Assembly: GCA_944389075.1 (NCBI GenBank) | Contig: CALXLA010000043.1 | Coordinates: 1 to 64,000, forward strand | Source of the DNA: an uncultured Spirochaetaceae bacterium | GTDB lineage: Bacteria > Spirochaetota > Spirochaetia > Sphaerochaetales > Sphaerochaetaceae | Reading direction: 5' to 3' | Length of the DNA stretch: 64,000 nt | Shown: piece after piece, positions 24,122 to 34,000 of the stretch | Position numbering within the stretch: the stretch's first letter is position 1 | Layout: every line of letters begins with the position of its first letter | Notes under the pieces: generated by a model | The model's input: only the letters and a program-made list of their open reading frames with translations | Told to the model about the DNA's origin: nothing | The model's database searches: none | Program-made: the position numbers and the translations under genes

Positions 24122-25066
24122 ATGAAAGACGCACATGTTTTCTCTCACTATAAGGAAGCTGTGATCGGTGCAATAACGGATCTTGCCGCAGAGCATGATG
24201 ATATCGTATTCCTTGATGCGGATCTCTCGTCATGCATCGGCTCGACAACTTTCCAGAAGGCATATCCTGACAGATTCTTCAACTGCGGTATCGCTGAGGC
24301 AAATATGGCAGGCGTTGCGGCTGGCCTTGCCTCAATGGGCTTTACACCATTCATCCATTCATTCGGGTGCTTTGCATCAAGAAGAGACTACGATCAGCTC
24401 TTCATCTCAGTCGGATATACTCATCAGACTGTACATGTGATCGGTTCGGATCCTGGAATCACCGCTCAGTACAATGGCGGAACGCATATGCCTTTCGAGG
24501 ATATTGCGCTGTTCAGGCAGATTCCGGGCTTTGTGATCATTGAGCCCTCAGATGCACAGTCGCTTTATGCACTGACTCAGCAGGTATATGAGAATGGGCA
24601 TTCGTCTTATATCAGGACACCGCGTAAGGGCATCGTATACCGCTATGATCCGAGAGCTGAGATTGTCCTTGGGAAAGGCATTGAGCTTCTCGATGGGGAG
24701 GATGTCGCTATTGTGGCAACTGGTGCCCTGATGGTGGATGCGGCGCTTGCAGCTGCTGAGCTTCTGAAAGAGAAGGGCATCAATGCAACTGTGGTTGATC
24801 TCCATACTATCAGGCCGCTCGATACTGACCTCATCGATAAGATCGCATCCCGTACAGGCCATGTCCTCGTCTGTGAGAACGGAAGATACTGCGGTGGTGT
24901 AGGCGAGATGATCGCAGGCTATCTTGTACAGACCAATCCTGTGAAGATGTCTTTCCTCAATGTCGGTGAGAGATTCGGGGAAGTAGGCAATCTCAAGTAC
25001 CTCTCAGGTGCATTCGGATTCAATGCCGAGACTATCGTCTCTAAGGTGGAGGCTCTGCTTAAGTGA
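24122..25066 (+). CDS. Transketolase, C-terminal subunit
   Basis: This protein of about 314 aa is the second half of a split transketolase. It contains the pyrimidine-binding domain (FFNCGIAEANMAGVAAGLAS near 60, with the catalytic Glu) and the transketolase C domain (VATGALMVDAALAAAELLK near 200). An ATG at 24119 overlaps the stop of the first half; the ATG at 24122 is better spaced from the GGGAGG site. With the aldolase it links the proposed deoxysugar salvage to central sugar metabolism, though that pairing may be fortuitous. Confidence 0.95.
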   Translation: MKDAHVFSHYKEAVIGAITDLAAEHDDIVFLDADLSSCIGSTTFQKAYPDRFFNCGIAEANMAGVAAGLASMGFTPFIHSFGCFASRRDYDQLFISVGYTHQTVHVIGSDPGITAQYNGGTHMPFEDIALFRQIPGFVIIEPSDAQSLYALTQQVYENGHSSYIRTPRKGIVYRYDPRAEIVLGKGIELLDGEDVAIVATGALMVDAALAAAELLKEKGINATVVDLHTIRPLDTDLIDKIASRTGHVLVCENGRYCGGVGEMIAGYLVQTNPVKMSFLNVGERFGEVGNLKYLSGAFGFNAETIVSKVEALLK

Positions 25067-25794
25067 AGCTGCAGCTTGAGACAATCCCTGTATGGGATGG
25101 TGTCAAAGAAGGGAGTGAGTGCTTTCTCTGCTCCCTCATGAAACAGGCTGAGGATGATGGCGTAAGATACTATCTTTCCTCAGCTGTCATGACTCCTGAA
25201 GTGCGTGTGGAGACCAACACGAAAGGTTTCTGCACACATCATTTCCTTATGCTGGCGGATGGTGGCAAGGCACAGTCACTTGGCCTCGTGATGGATACCT
25301 ATTATGAGGAATCCTCAAGGATCCTTGATCCATATATCGACAAGATCCTCTCAGCCGGAAACGCGCGCAAGGCAATGAAGGCCGTGAATGCCTTCGTTGC
25401 GAAGGAAGAGGAACGGGAGCGGGGCTGTCTTATCTGTACGAGGATGGAGGACAGGCTGATGCGCTACTGTTATACGATTGCATCGCTCTGGAAAGAGGAT
25501 CCCGAGTTCAGAAGCGCGCTTCTTGCATCGAAAGGCTTCTGTGTCCATCACACCAAGGAACTGGCTTTGAGAGCGAAGGAAGCTCTCTCTGGCGATGATC
25601 TTGCTGGCTTCCTCCACGATATCTTCTCGCTTCTGAAGAGCAATCTCGAACGCGTCAAGCATGATGACTGGTGGCTTACCCAGATGTACAAGAGCGAAAA
25701 TAAGGACAAGGACTGGAATGGGTGCGAGGATGCCCACAGAAGAGCTGTCTGCAAGCTCGTCGGCGAGCATCATGTGATTGATCCGATAAAGTGA
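25063..25794 (+). CDS. DUF6062 family protein with repeated Cys/His motifs
   Basis: This 243-aa protein matches the DUF6062 family of unknown function. It holds two similar halves: CFLCSL (about residue 20) with CTHHFLML (about 57), then CLICTRM (about 123) with CVHHTKEL (about 165). This pairing of CxxC with CxHH suggests two metal sites. The GTG start overlaps the transketolase stop (GTGA), so translation is coupled. No enzymatic residues can be named. The family is often found in gut anaerobes. Confidence 0.8.
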   Translation: MKLQLETIPVWDGVKEGSECFLCSLMKQAEDDGVRYYLSSAVMTPEVRVETNTKGFCTHHFLMLADGGKAQSLGLVMDTYYEESSRILDPYIDKILSAGNARKAMKAVNAFVAKEEERERGCLICTRMEDRLMRYCYTIASLWKEDPEFRSALLASKGFCVHHTKELALRAKEALSGDDLAGFLHDIFSLLKSNLERVKHDDWWLTQMYKSENKDKDWNGCEDAHRRAVCKLVGEHHVIDPIK

Positions 25795-26286
25795 TTATTT
25801 CCGTCTCGGGCTTCTCAGCTTGAGATGGAGCTGCTTTCCGCTTTTCCTATCAGCGACAGGACTTTGCTTGATTGTTGTCTCAGCTCCCGTCTTCTTATCC
25901 ACATGTATATAGTCAATAAGCTCTTCTGAGAATCTGTAGAGAAGGAAGAAATCGCTTCCTGGCAGCGGAGTGAATGCAAGTGTCAGGACAACTTTGTTCT
26001 TCTTGCTGAAAGCTTCTGCTTTCTTCCTCTGCTTTACTGTCAGATATCTCTTTGACCAGAATACCGCAAGAGGCGAAACCCCTTCTTTGTGGATTAGGAT
26101 ATCAGCGCCATCCGTATCGATGTCGATGCTGAATGCAGGAGGAAAGTAAGGGCGCAGTGATAACGCAATCCTGTGTGTCGCTGCTGCCTTGCTCTGCTTC
26201 TCAGCATCATCTTCTGTCTCAAGGTAGGAGCGTATTCCATTTATGAATGCTGAATAGATTGATGATTTCTCAGTCAGATCGCTCAT
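25795..26286 (-). CDS. Hypothetical 163-aa basic protein
   Basis: I do not recognise this protein. It has a central stretch IDTDGADILIHKEGVSPLAVFWSKRY with a following K-rich helix (TVKQRKKAEAFSKKNKVVL). The order beta-Asp, beta with Lys and a basic helix recalls nuclease-like folds, but the diagnostic residues are not clear and I make no functional claim. The C-terminus is strongly basic (LKLRSPRRK). Its ATG overlaps the end of the OsmC gene (ATGA), so the two are co-translated. It converges with the DUF6062 gene with no gap. Confidence 0.6.
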   Translation of the reverse strand: MSDLTEKSSIYSAFINGIRSYLETEDDAEKQSKAAATHRIALSLRPYFPPAFSIDIDTDGADILIHKEGVSPLAVFWSKRYLTVKQRKKAEAFSKKNKVVLTLAFTPLPGSDFFLLYRFSEELIDYIHVDKKTGAETTIKQSPVADRKSGKQLHLKLRSPRRK

Positions 26287-26660
26287 ACGAAATCTACATT
26301 CACCTCCATCTCAGACACCTTGGATATCGTTGCGAAGACAGAGCATTCGCTTTCTGCTTTCCTGACCAGAGACAGGAATTCCTCCTTGTCCTCCGCTCCT
26401 GTCGCCGTGATTGCCATCACAGTCTTCCTGAGCGTTGTCGGAACTTCATCGCGCTTTATTCCCCTGACATTTATATCAACAGAAGTCCATGGCTTGTGCT
26501 CATAGGATGCAAGCGTGAGATAGAAGCAGCCTGCGAGGGCTCCCAGAAGGTACTCATAAGGCCCTGTGGCTGCTGTATAGTCGTATTCTTTTCCTAATGA
26601 ATTCTCGAAATACCGCCTGCTATCTGTGAAGTGTGCTGTTATGATGCGTTCTCTTGCCAT
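26283..26660 (-). CDS. OsmC-family peroxiredoxin-like protein
   Basis: This 125-aa protein has the OsmC/Ohr fold hallmarks: GPYEYLLGALAGCFYLTLAS near residues 34-53 and SECSVFATISK near 103. The two cysteines are the likely redox pair that reduces organic hydroperoxides, useful in an anaerobe exposed to air. The ATG at 26660 is set by an extended -10 TGC-TATACT (26667-26672) that ends 7 nt upstream; no ribosome site exists. It is followed by the coupled 163-aa gene. Confidence 0.88.
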   Translation of the reverse strand: MARERIITAHFTDSRRYFENSLGKEYDYTAATGPYEYLLGALAGCFYLTLASYEHKPWTSVDINVRGIKRDEVPTTLRKTVMAITATGAEDKEEFLSLVRKAESECSVFATISKVSEMEVNVDFV

Positions 26661-26711
26661 ATGATGAGTATAGCATAAAGCAGACGGATACAGCTATTGC
26701 GGAAACAACTG

Positions 26712-27482
26712 TCAGACATTTCCTCCATGATAATTCATGAACTCATTAGCCGCTTTGTTTATCGCATCGGTCACCGTCTTTGGCGTTCCTTTGTAGACAA
26801 GGTCTGTCAGCGTTGCTTTCATTTCGACAATGGTTCCCATAGAAGTCTGGGTTGTCTTTCCTGTTGATTCTGCAGTAAACGAGAATCTTACAAGAGGGCC
26901 TTTGCTGTATTCTCTTGTGTCTGTGTATTCAATGCCTTTGCATGTCATTGTCGAATCACCGGGTTTGTTACTTTCTCCAGCTTTATCGAGAATCTCGCAT
27001 TCATCGACTTTGATTATAAGCTCATTGCCTATGCTGACAGTCAGTCCTTTGCTGCGCTGGATAATATCATGAGTCGCATCTGTTCCAGACTGGTAGAGCT
27101 CAGGAAGGGAAGCGCTGAATGTGCCATACTCAGTCTCAGCAGACATTGCAGTATTTCTGCCTTCCCCTGGAAAGAACAGCATCATGTATTTATACGCAGC
27201 AGAAGATTCATCGTCAGGAGTACCGCTTAATACGATTTCCTGGAAAATCTCTGAGAAGTTCTTGTCAGCAGGAATTGATTTCATCTGAGATTGCGCAGAC
27301 GGCTCTCCAGATGACGACATCATAGGTGATATGCTTGCAGACATTGCAGTCAAAGCTTCATCAAGTGCTGCAATCACTTCATCATCGCTTGCGTCTGCTC
27401 CTTCTCCGGTTGGCCCTTGTGCACATGCCGAGAATGCTAGCAATATAGCAATAACGAGTAGAATACTTAGGAATTTCCTCAT
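26712..27482 (-). CDS. Hypothetical lipoprotein
   Basis: This 256-aa protein has a lipoprotein signal peptide ending LLAFSACAQG (Cys at about residue 20) followed by a Ser/Gly/Asp-rich linker. The mature domain is beta-rich with no recognised family motif. Tracts such as GDSTMTCKGIEYTDTREYSK suggest an exported lipid-anchored protein. AAAGGAGG lies six bases before the ATG. The 5' region holds TTGACA (27542-27547 on the minus strand) and an AAGGGA/TCCCTT hairpin, but no well-spaced -10. It appears to be a single-gene unit. Confidence 0.75.
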   Translation of the reverse strand: MRKFLSILLVIAILLAFSACAQGPTGEGADASDDEVIAALDEALTAMSASISPMMSSSGEPSAQSQMKSIPADKNFSEIFQEIVLSGTPDDESSAAYKYMMLFFPGEGRNTAMSAETEYGTFSASLPELYQSGTDATHDIIQRSKGLTVSIGNELIIKVDECEILDKAGESNKPGDSTMTCKGIEYTDTREYSKGPLVRFSFTAESTGKTTQTSMGTIVEMKATLTDLVYKGTPKTVTDAINKAANEFMNYHGGNV

Positions 27483-27568
27483 CCCAGCCTCCTTTTTAAG
27501 GGAGAATTTCCCTTTTCTTAAGGCTACCGAGGGGGGCAGTTTGTCAAGGCTGAAATCAGCTTCTATGA

Positions 27569-28681
27569 CTATCTGATTGCCATTGCCGCCTGATATGCAG
27601 ATGCAAAAGCAAAAGTCAGCGAATAGCCACCTGTATCTGCATCGATATCAAGGACATCGCCTATGGCATAAAGCCCGGAAATCAGCTTTGATTCCATTGT
27701 CATCGGATTGAACTGGGATGTATCTGCGCCTCCGCGTGTCGACATCGCTGCAGAAGAAACAGGGCTTGCCTTCGATGTGAAGCTTCCGATAGCTTCCTGT
27801 ATCAGAAGTTCCTCTTTTCTTGAAAGGCTTCCGAGTTTCTTTGCGGAAATATCACCGAGAAGCACATCGGAAAGACGCTGGGGGATATCAAGTGCATTCC
27901 TCACTTCTTTCTTCGGGAATGCTTTCCGCAGCTCTTTGATATCATCATCGGAAAAACGTATCGAGACTTCATGACTGTCATTGACCCATCTCGAGATATT
28001 CAGTACGGCAGGTCCGGAAATCCCATTGTGAGTAATCAGGATATCGCCTGAGGATATATGCTTTCCTGTTCTTATCTCAGCTTTCAGTGATATCCCCATG
28101 GCTGGCGTAAGTTTTCTCTCAAGGTTCAATGGCGCGAGCGCAGGATATATTTCCGTGATGGCATGGCCAAGAGAGGCGAGTAGCCTGCAGCCGCTTCCGT
28201 CAGAGCCCGTATGCGGATAATGCGCACCACCTGCAGCGATTACGACGATATCCGCATGGAGGATTGTCCCCTCTTCCAGAGTTATCGCGAAGCCAGGGTC
28301 AAGATATCTGATTGAGGCAGCAGTTCCTTTTATTACTTTGCCTGCTTTTCTGAGCAATGCATCCCTGACAGTATGGGCATCTTCATCTGATGGGAATATT
28401 CTGCCATCCTCATTTCTTGGAGCAACGCCAAGCGATCTGAAGAATGCGACGATATCGTCGGGAGTATGGCTGTACAGCACTTTCTTCGCGAACTGCCTGT
28501 TCCCATAGTAGTGGCTCAGAAGCTCTTCTGGACTGCCTTCATGTGTGAAGTTGCATCGTCCGCCTCCTGTGAGCAGGAGCTTCCTGCCACATTCGTCATT
28601 TCTTTCGAGAATGACAGCAGATGGACAAAGAGCCGCAAGATACAGACCTGCGGCTCCTCCTCCGATTATGAGAGTTCTCAC
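27569..28681 (-). CDS. HI0933/YhiN-family flavoprotein
   Basis: This 370-aa NAD(P)/FAD-dependent oxidoreductase of the HI0933 (YhiN) family has the FAD site IIGGGAAGLYLAAL at the N-terminus, the family motif TGGGRCNFTH near residue 40, VIAAGGAHYPHTGSDGSG near 147 and the C-terminal GDVLDIDADTGGYSLTFAFA. The physiological substrate of the family is unknown. It starts with GTG overlapping the aspS stop codon region, so it is translated with aspS. It lies at the end of an aspS-yhiN transcript. Confidence 0.9.
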   Translation of the reverse strand: MRTLIIGGGAAGLYLAALCPSAVILERNDECGRKLLLTGGGRCNFTHEGSPEELLSHYYGNRQFAKKVLYSHTPDDIVAFFRSLGVAPRNEDGRIFPSDEDAHTVRDALLRKAGKVIKGTAASIRYLDPGFAITLEEGTILHADIVVIAAGGAHYPHTGSDGSGCRLLASLGHAITEIYPALAPLNLERKLTPAMGISLKAEIRTGKHISSGDILITHNGISGPAVLNISRWVNDSHEVSIRFSDDDIKELRKAFPKKEVRNALDIPQRLSDVLLGDISAKKLGSLSRKEELLIQEAIGSFTSKASPVSSAAMSTRGGADTSQFNPMTMESKLISGLYAIGDVLDIDADTGGYSLTFAFASAYQAAMAIR

Positions 28682-30462
28682 TCTTCAGGCTTCACTACAG
28701 CAAGGTGAAGCTCTTCAAGCTGCTTGTCATCGACATATGACGGGCAATCATCCATCGGCGAAAGCGCAGCCGTGTTCTTCGGGAAGGCTATGACTTCCTT
28801 TATCGAGGCCTCGTTTGCGATGATCATGCAGAGTCTGTCGATTCCAGGAGCGATTCCACCATGCGGCGGCGGTGAGAAGCGGAATGCATCAAGCAGGAAT
28901 CCGAATCTCTCCTTCGATACCTCATCTGGTATATTGCAGATCCTGAATATCCTCTTCTGGAGCTCGACATCATGGATTCTTATAGAGCCTGAAGCAAGCT
29001 CATAGCCATTGAGGACGAGGTCGTACAGGTCTCCCTTGACTGCACCCGGATCAGATTCGAGAGTATCAAGATACTCAGCCTGAGGCATGCTGAACATATG
29101 GTGAGCTGCTTCCCAGTGTCCTTCATCCTCGTTGAATTCAAAGAGCGGGAAGTCTATGATCCAGCAGAATTCAAAGCCTTCGCGGATGAGGCCAAGGTCT
29201 GCTCCGAGACGCGATCTGACAGCACCCATGCTTGTGCAGCACTTCTTCCAGTCCTTATGTGCTACAAGGAGAATGACATCGCCATCTTTTGCCCCTGTCG
29301 TTTCCAGTACCTCGTTTTCCATTCCCTGGAAGAACTTCGATACACCGCCTGTGAGCGTTCCGTTGCCTGCCTTCATCCATGCAAGACCATGTGCTCCATA
29401 GATCTTCGCAGCGCTTTCAAGCTCCGCAAGATACTTCCTTGTATAGTCATGGCCTTCCTTCTGAGGGGCGACGATGTATTTCACATAACCGCCTTCGCTG
29501 AGAGTCTCTGTGAATGCATTGAAGGTGGATTTCGATGCGAATGATGAAGCATCATGGATTTCTATGCCGAACCTCAGATCTGGTTTGTCAGAGCCATATG
29601 TATTCATCGCATCATGGAATGTTATGCGCCTGAAGTGTGCTGGCAGATCTACGGAAAGGACGGATTTGAACACATATCCGAAAAGATCCTCGATCAGGGC
29701 AAGCACATCGTCGCGTCTAACATAGCTCATCTCGATATCGAGCTGGGTGAATTCAAGCTGCCTGTCGCCGCGCGGGTCTTCATCGCGGTAGCAGCGTGCG
29801 ATCTGGAAGTACTTGTCGAATCCGGACACCATCAGCAGCTGCTTGTAAAGCTGCGGGGACTGCGGCAGCGCGAAGAACTTGCCGGGATAGATCCTTGAGG
29901 GAACGAGGAAGTCCCTTGCTCCTTCCGGAGTGCTTCTGATAAGCGTCGGCGTCTCTATTTCAAGGAAGTCCGTCTTATAGAAGAATTCCCTTATCGCCTT
30001 TACGATCCTATGGCGCATCGCGATGCGTTCCTGCATGCCAAAGCATCTGAGGTCAAGGAATCTGTATTTGAGCCTGAGATCCTCGCGTGCATTGTTCTCC
30101 TCATCGATCATGAAAGGCAGGACATCGCACTTCGAGAGTATCTCGATCTTCTCCGCCTTGACCTCGATCTCACCAGTGAGCATGTCGGCATTGATCATAT
30201 CCTGAGGCCTGCGCCTTACTGTGCCTTTCACAGCGATGCAGTATTCGAGCTTGAGCTCAGAGGCCTTCTTCTGCAGATCCTCTGATGCGTCATCATCGAC
30301 AACGACCTGCGTCAGGCCATAGCGGTCGCGGAGGTTGATGAAATGAAGTGCACCGTGATTCCTGTCCCTGTGCACCCATCCATTGAGGATGACTGTCTTT
30401 CCTTCATCTGATGCGCGGAGGCTACCGCAGGTAGCTGTTCGCTGCATGAAAGCTTCTTCCAT
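28678..30462 (-). CDS. aspS: Aspartyl-tRNA synthetase
   Basis: This 594-aa bacterial-type class II synthetase has an N-terminal OB-fold anticodon-binding domain (GWVHRDRNHGALHFINLRDR). Motif 2 is FQIARCYRDEDPRGDRQLEF near residue 212, a bacterial GAD insertion lies in the middle, and motif 3 is GIAPGIDRLCMI near 545. Whether it also charges tRNA-Asn cannot be decided here. The ATG at 30462 has GGAG seven bases upstream; a -10 TAGAAT lies at 30487-30492. The next gene, yhiN, overlaps its end by four bases. Confidence 0.96.
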   Translation of the reverse strand: MEEAFMQRTATCGSLRASDEGKTVILNGWVHRDRNHGALHFINLRDRYGLTQVVVDDDASEDLQKKASELKLEYCIAVKGTVRRRPQDMINADMLTGEIEVKAEKIEILSKCDVLPFMIDEENNAREDLRLKYRFLDLRCFGMQERIAMRHRIVKAIREFFYKTDFLEIETPTLIRSTPEGARDFLVPSRIYPGKFFALPQSPQLYKQLLMVSGFDKYFQIARCYRDEDPRGDRQLEFTQLDIEMSYVRRDDVLALIEDLFGYVFKSVLSVDLPAHFRRITFHDAMNTYGSDKPDLRFGIEIHDASSFASKSTFNAFTETLSEGGYVKYIVAPQKEGHDYTRKYLAELESAAKIYGAHGLAWMKAGNGTLTGGVSKFFQGMENEVLETTGAKDGDVILLVAHKDWKKCCTSMGAVRSRLGADLGLIREGFEFCWIIDFPLFEFNEDEGHWEAAHHMFSMPQAEYLDTLESDPGAVKGDLYDLVLNGYELASGSIRIHDVELQKRIFRICNIPDEVSKERFGFLLDAFRFSPPPHGGIAPGIDRLCMIIANEASIKEVIAFPKNTAALSPMDDCPSYVDDKQLEELHLAVVKPEE

Positions 30463-30629
30463 AACTTGGCTCCTTAGTCCTTCAGGATTCTATCATTCCA
30501 TCCTAGAAAAGAAAAGGACGGCAGAATATCGTTGAATAACGAGAAATGAGCAGATTGAAGGCAATATTCTTCCATATTGTCGTAAAAGTAGTAATGTGAA
30601 TGAAAGATAACAATATTCTGGAGTCTGAT
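30463..30629. other. Divergent intergenic region aspS / hypothetical gene
   Basis: It holds the aspS -10 (TAGAAT on the minus strand, 30487-30492) and an AT-rich stretch toward the plus-strand gene. I see no RNA gene or repeat. Confidence 0.4.
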
Positions 30630-31016
30630 ATGGTGTCTGTATCTTTTGATAAAGGTATTATTGCAGTCGAGAATGGATTTTCCGTGGAAGCTTCGGAAAT
30701 AAGGGATCTCCTTTATTTCCCCAGCCCCAATTCCGAACATATATGGAAAGATGATGCATTGTTCATTTATCTCAGGGGCGATGCTTTCAGCAGAGGAGAA
30801 GATGCTCTTCCTTCTGGATGGAGCCATGCCATCTGGGGAGAGGCTATGATTCCATTCCTTATCGCTGTCAGAAAGGCATCAGGATACGATATCAGCGGGA
30901 TAATCAGCAGAATGGAGGAGAAGGAAAGGCTCTTCTCCTCAATGCATTGCGCGCATGTCGGGAAGAGCCTTGCAGAGCTTGTCAGCGATGCTGAGTCCTC
31001 TGTGGGAGTTCCCTGA
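30630..31016 (+). CDS. Hypothetical 128-aa protein
   Basis: I do not recognise this protein. It is acidic and soluble, with stretches such as FYFPSP-like loops and the segment SGWSHAIWGEAMIPFLIAV near the middle, then an alpha-helical end (MEEKERLFSSMHCAHVGKSL). An ATG at 30630 has GGAG six bases upstream and is preferred over an in-frame ATG at 30600 that has no ribosome site. Its last 35 bases overlap the 3' end of carB on the other strand. The reading frame is long enough and has normal local codon use, but it has no neighbour-based clue to function. Confidence 0.55.
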   Translation: MVSVSFDKGIIAVENGFSVEASEIRDLLYFPSPNSEHIWKDDALFIYLRGDAFSRGEDALPSGWSHAIWGEAMIPFLIAVRKASGYDISGIISRMEEKERLFSSMHCAHVGKSLAELVSDAESSVGVP

Positions 31017-34000
31017 CAATGAATCTGTTCTCCTGCAGGTAGCGTATGGCTTCTACAGCGGCTTTTGCGGCACTTGTGGTCGTCGTATATGGTATGTGCG
31101 CACGTACAGCCTCTGTCCTGATATCATCATCGCTCTTGCGCGAATGGAATCCCATCGGCGTGTTGATGATCAGATCTGCTTTCCTTGCCCTGATGTAGTC
31201 CACGATATTCGGATGTCCGTCCTGGGTCTTCAGCACAACATCGGCAAGTATTCCCTCCTTGAAGAGATCCCTTGCAGTCCCTTTTGTCGCAAGAAGAGAG
31301 AAGCCGAGCTCCTGAAGCGACTTCGCAATCGGAGCGATTGTCTTCCTATCCTTGCTGTTCACGCTGATGATGACTCTCCCTGATGTCGGAAGCTTGTTCG
31401 CGGCAGCTGCCTGGCTCTTCGCATATGCCTCGCCGAAAGTGCGCCCGTAGCCTACGACCTCTCCTGTGCTGCGCATCTCAGGTCCGAGTGCAGGATCCAC
31501 GCTCTGGAACCGGTCGAATGAGAATACTGCTTCCTTTATAGCCCATCCCATGATGCATCTTCCTTCCGCATATGAGCTTCTTTCCTTCACAAGGCCCTGG
31601 CTCACGAGATCCTCGCCAAGCCATACCCTTACAGCCGCTTCGACAAGATCGACTCCGCTTGACTTCGAGATGAATGGCACAGTCCTGCTTCCCCTTGGGT
31701 TGACCTCAATGATATAGAGCTGCCCATCTTTCTCGGCAAACTGGATATTCATCAGTCCACGTACATTCAGATGTCTGGCAAGCTTGAGTGTCCATTGCCT
31801 CATCTGCTCCAGGATTTCCGGCTTGCTTTTGTATGGCGGGAAGACAGCTGCACTGTCTCCTGAGTGGATTCCAGCAGCCTCAATATGCTGCAGTATACCT
31901 CCAATGTATACCGATTCGCCGTCTGATACCGCATCGAGGTCATACTCAAAGGCATCTTCCAGGAATTGATCAACGAGGACAGGAGCATCTTCGGAAATCG
32001 TGACTTCAGGCTTTGCGATGAATTCATCGAGTCCCGATTCATCATAAGCGATGAACATAGCCCTTCCGCCGAGTACGAATGATGGCCTCAGAAGCACAGG
32101 GAATCCTATCTCTGCGGCTTTCTCCCTTATCTCGTCTATGCTTGATGCGCTTCTGTTTTCAGGCTGCCTCAGGCCGAGCTCCTTCACAAGCTCTGAGAAG
32201 AGGCCTCTGTCCTCAGTCCTGTCTATCGATTCAAGGGATGTTCCGATGATGTTCGCACCATTTCTCTCAAGTTCTGCCGCCATATTCAGAGGAGTCTGTC
32301 CTCCGAGCTGGACGACCACATTCCTTGTACCTTCCTTCTTCATGATATCGAGGACGGCCTCTGCGGTCAGAGGTTCGATGTAGAGTCTGTCGGATGTGTT
32401 GTAATCCGTGGAGACTGTCTCTGGATTGCTGTTGACCATGACAGTCTTCCTTCCGTGTTTCCTGAATGCGCGGGAAGAGAGCGTGCAGCATGTATCGAAC
32501 TCAAGTCCCTGGCCGATTCTGTTAGGGCCAGATGCCAGGATTATCACGGCATCAGGACCAAGACCGGTGCCTTCATCTTCTTCTCCATAGGAAGTGTAGC
32601 AGTATGGCGTGAGTGCCTTGAATTCTCCTGCGCATGTATCTACATAGTGGCGTGCAGGTACTATATGTTCTGGGAGAGGATCTTCCGTCAGTGCCTTGAT
32701 GGCTTTGTCTGAAAGACCTGCCTTCTTTGCCTTCAGGTAAAGCTCCTCTGTTATCGGAGATGATGCGATCTCTTCCTCCAGCTCCTTCATTTCCATCAGC
32801 AGCGAAAGGAAGTATACATCAAAGCCTGTTATCGATGAGAGTTTCTGCAGGTCTGTCTCTCCATCCTTGATTGCGGTGTATGCCGCAAGATATCTGAGGG
32901 GATGTGCGCTTCTCAGTAGAAGATCGCTGTCGTATTTCGACTTGTCGAGCGCAGTGATTCCCTCAAGCTTCTGTTCTGATGAGCGGAATGCCTTGTTGAT
33001 GGCTTCAAGCGCTGTGCGTCCAAGAGCGAGTGTCTCGCCGACAGAACGCATCTGCGTGCCCAGGGCAGCTGCTTCAAGAGGAAATTTCTCAAGCTCGAAG
33101 CGGGGTACTTTCACCGCCACATAATCAAGGGCAGGCTCGAAGCATGAGACAGACTCTCCGGTAATTTCATTCTGTACCTCATCGAGTGTGTAACCCACAG
33201 CAAGCTTCGCGGATATCCTGGCAATAGGGAAGCCAGTAGCCTTGCTTGCAAGCGCAGAAGATCTTGAGACTCTCGGATTCATCTCTATGACGACCATGCG
33301 CTTGTGATCCGGAGAGAGCGCGAACTGGACATTCGATCCTCCGCAGTCGACACCGACAGCCCTGAGTATCTCTATTGATGCAGTACGCATCTTCTGATAT
33401 TCATCATCATTGAGTGTCTGTATAGGGGCAATCGTTATTGAGTCTCCTGTATGGACACCCATCGGATCGATATTCTCTATTGAGCAGACGATGATGGCAT
33501 TGTCCTTGCTGTCGCGCATGACTTCCATCTCGAACTCCCTCCATCCTATGAGGGATTCCTCGATGAGGATCTCATGCACGGGACTCACTTCAAGCGCCTT
33601 CTGCACAAGAGGTATGAAGTCCTCTTCTTTCTCAGCGATTGAGCCGCCCATTCCTCCGAGCGTGAATGATGGTCTGATGATCAGTGGAAGCGGGATTTCC
33701 TTCTTTATCTCAAGGGCTTCTTCTACAGAGCGTGCGATCCCGCTTCTTGCGCTTTCATAGCCGAGATCCGTCATTATCTGCTTGAAGATGCCTCTGTCCT
33801 CAGCTTTCTCGATAGCCTCCGCGGAAGCTCCGATCACTTTCACGCCATATTTATTAAGGATGCCTTCCTTTTCGAGTTCCATCGTCAAGTTGAGCGCAGT
33901 CTGGCCTCCCATGGTGGAAAGTATAGCATCTGGACCTACCTGGTCGAATATTCTCTCTATATATTCCTTCTTCAGTGGTTCAAGGAAAATATGGTCGGCA

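Noticed and set aside
27501-27547. Standard promoter for the 256-aa lipoprotein
   Set aside because: TTGACA is present but no -10 occurs at 16-18 bp; the nearest candidate is 21 bp away.
30600-30629. Upstream ATG of the hypothetical gene at 30630
   Set aside because: It has neither a ribosome site nor a fitted -10 box, while the ATG at 30630 has GGAG six bases upstream.
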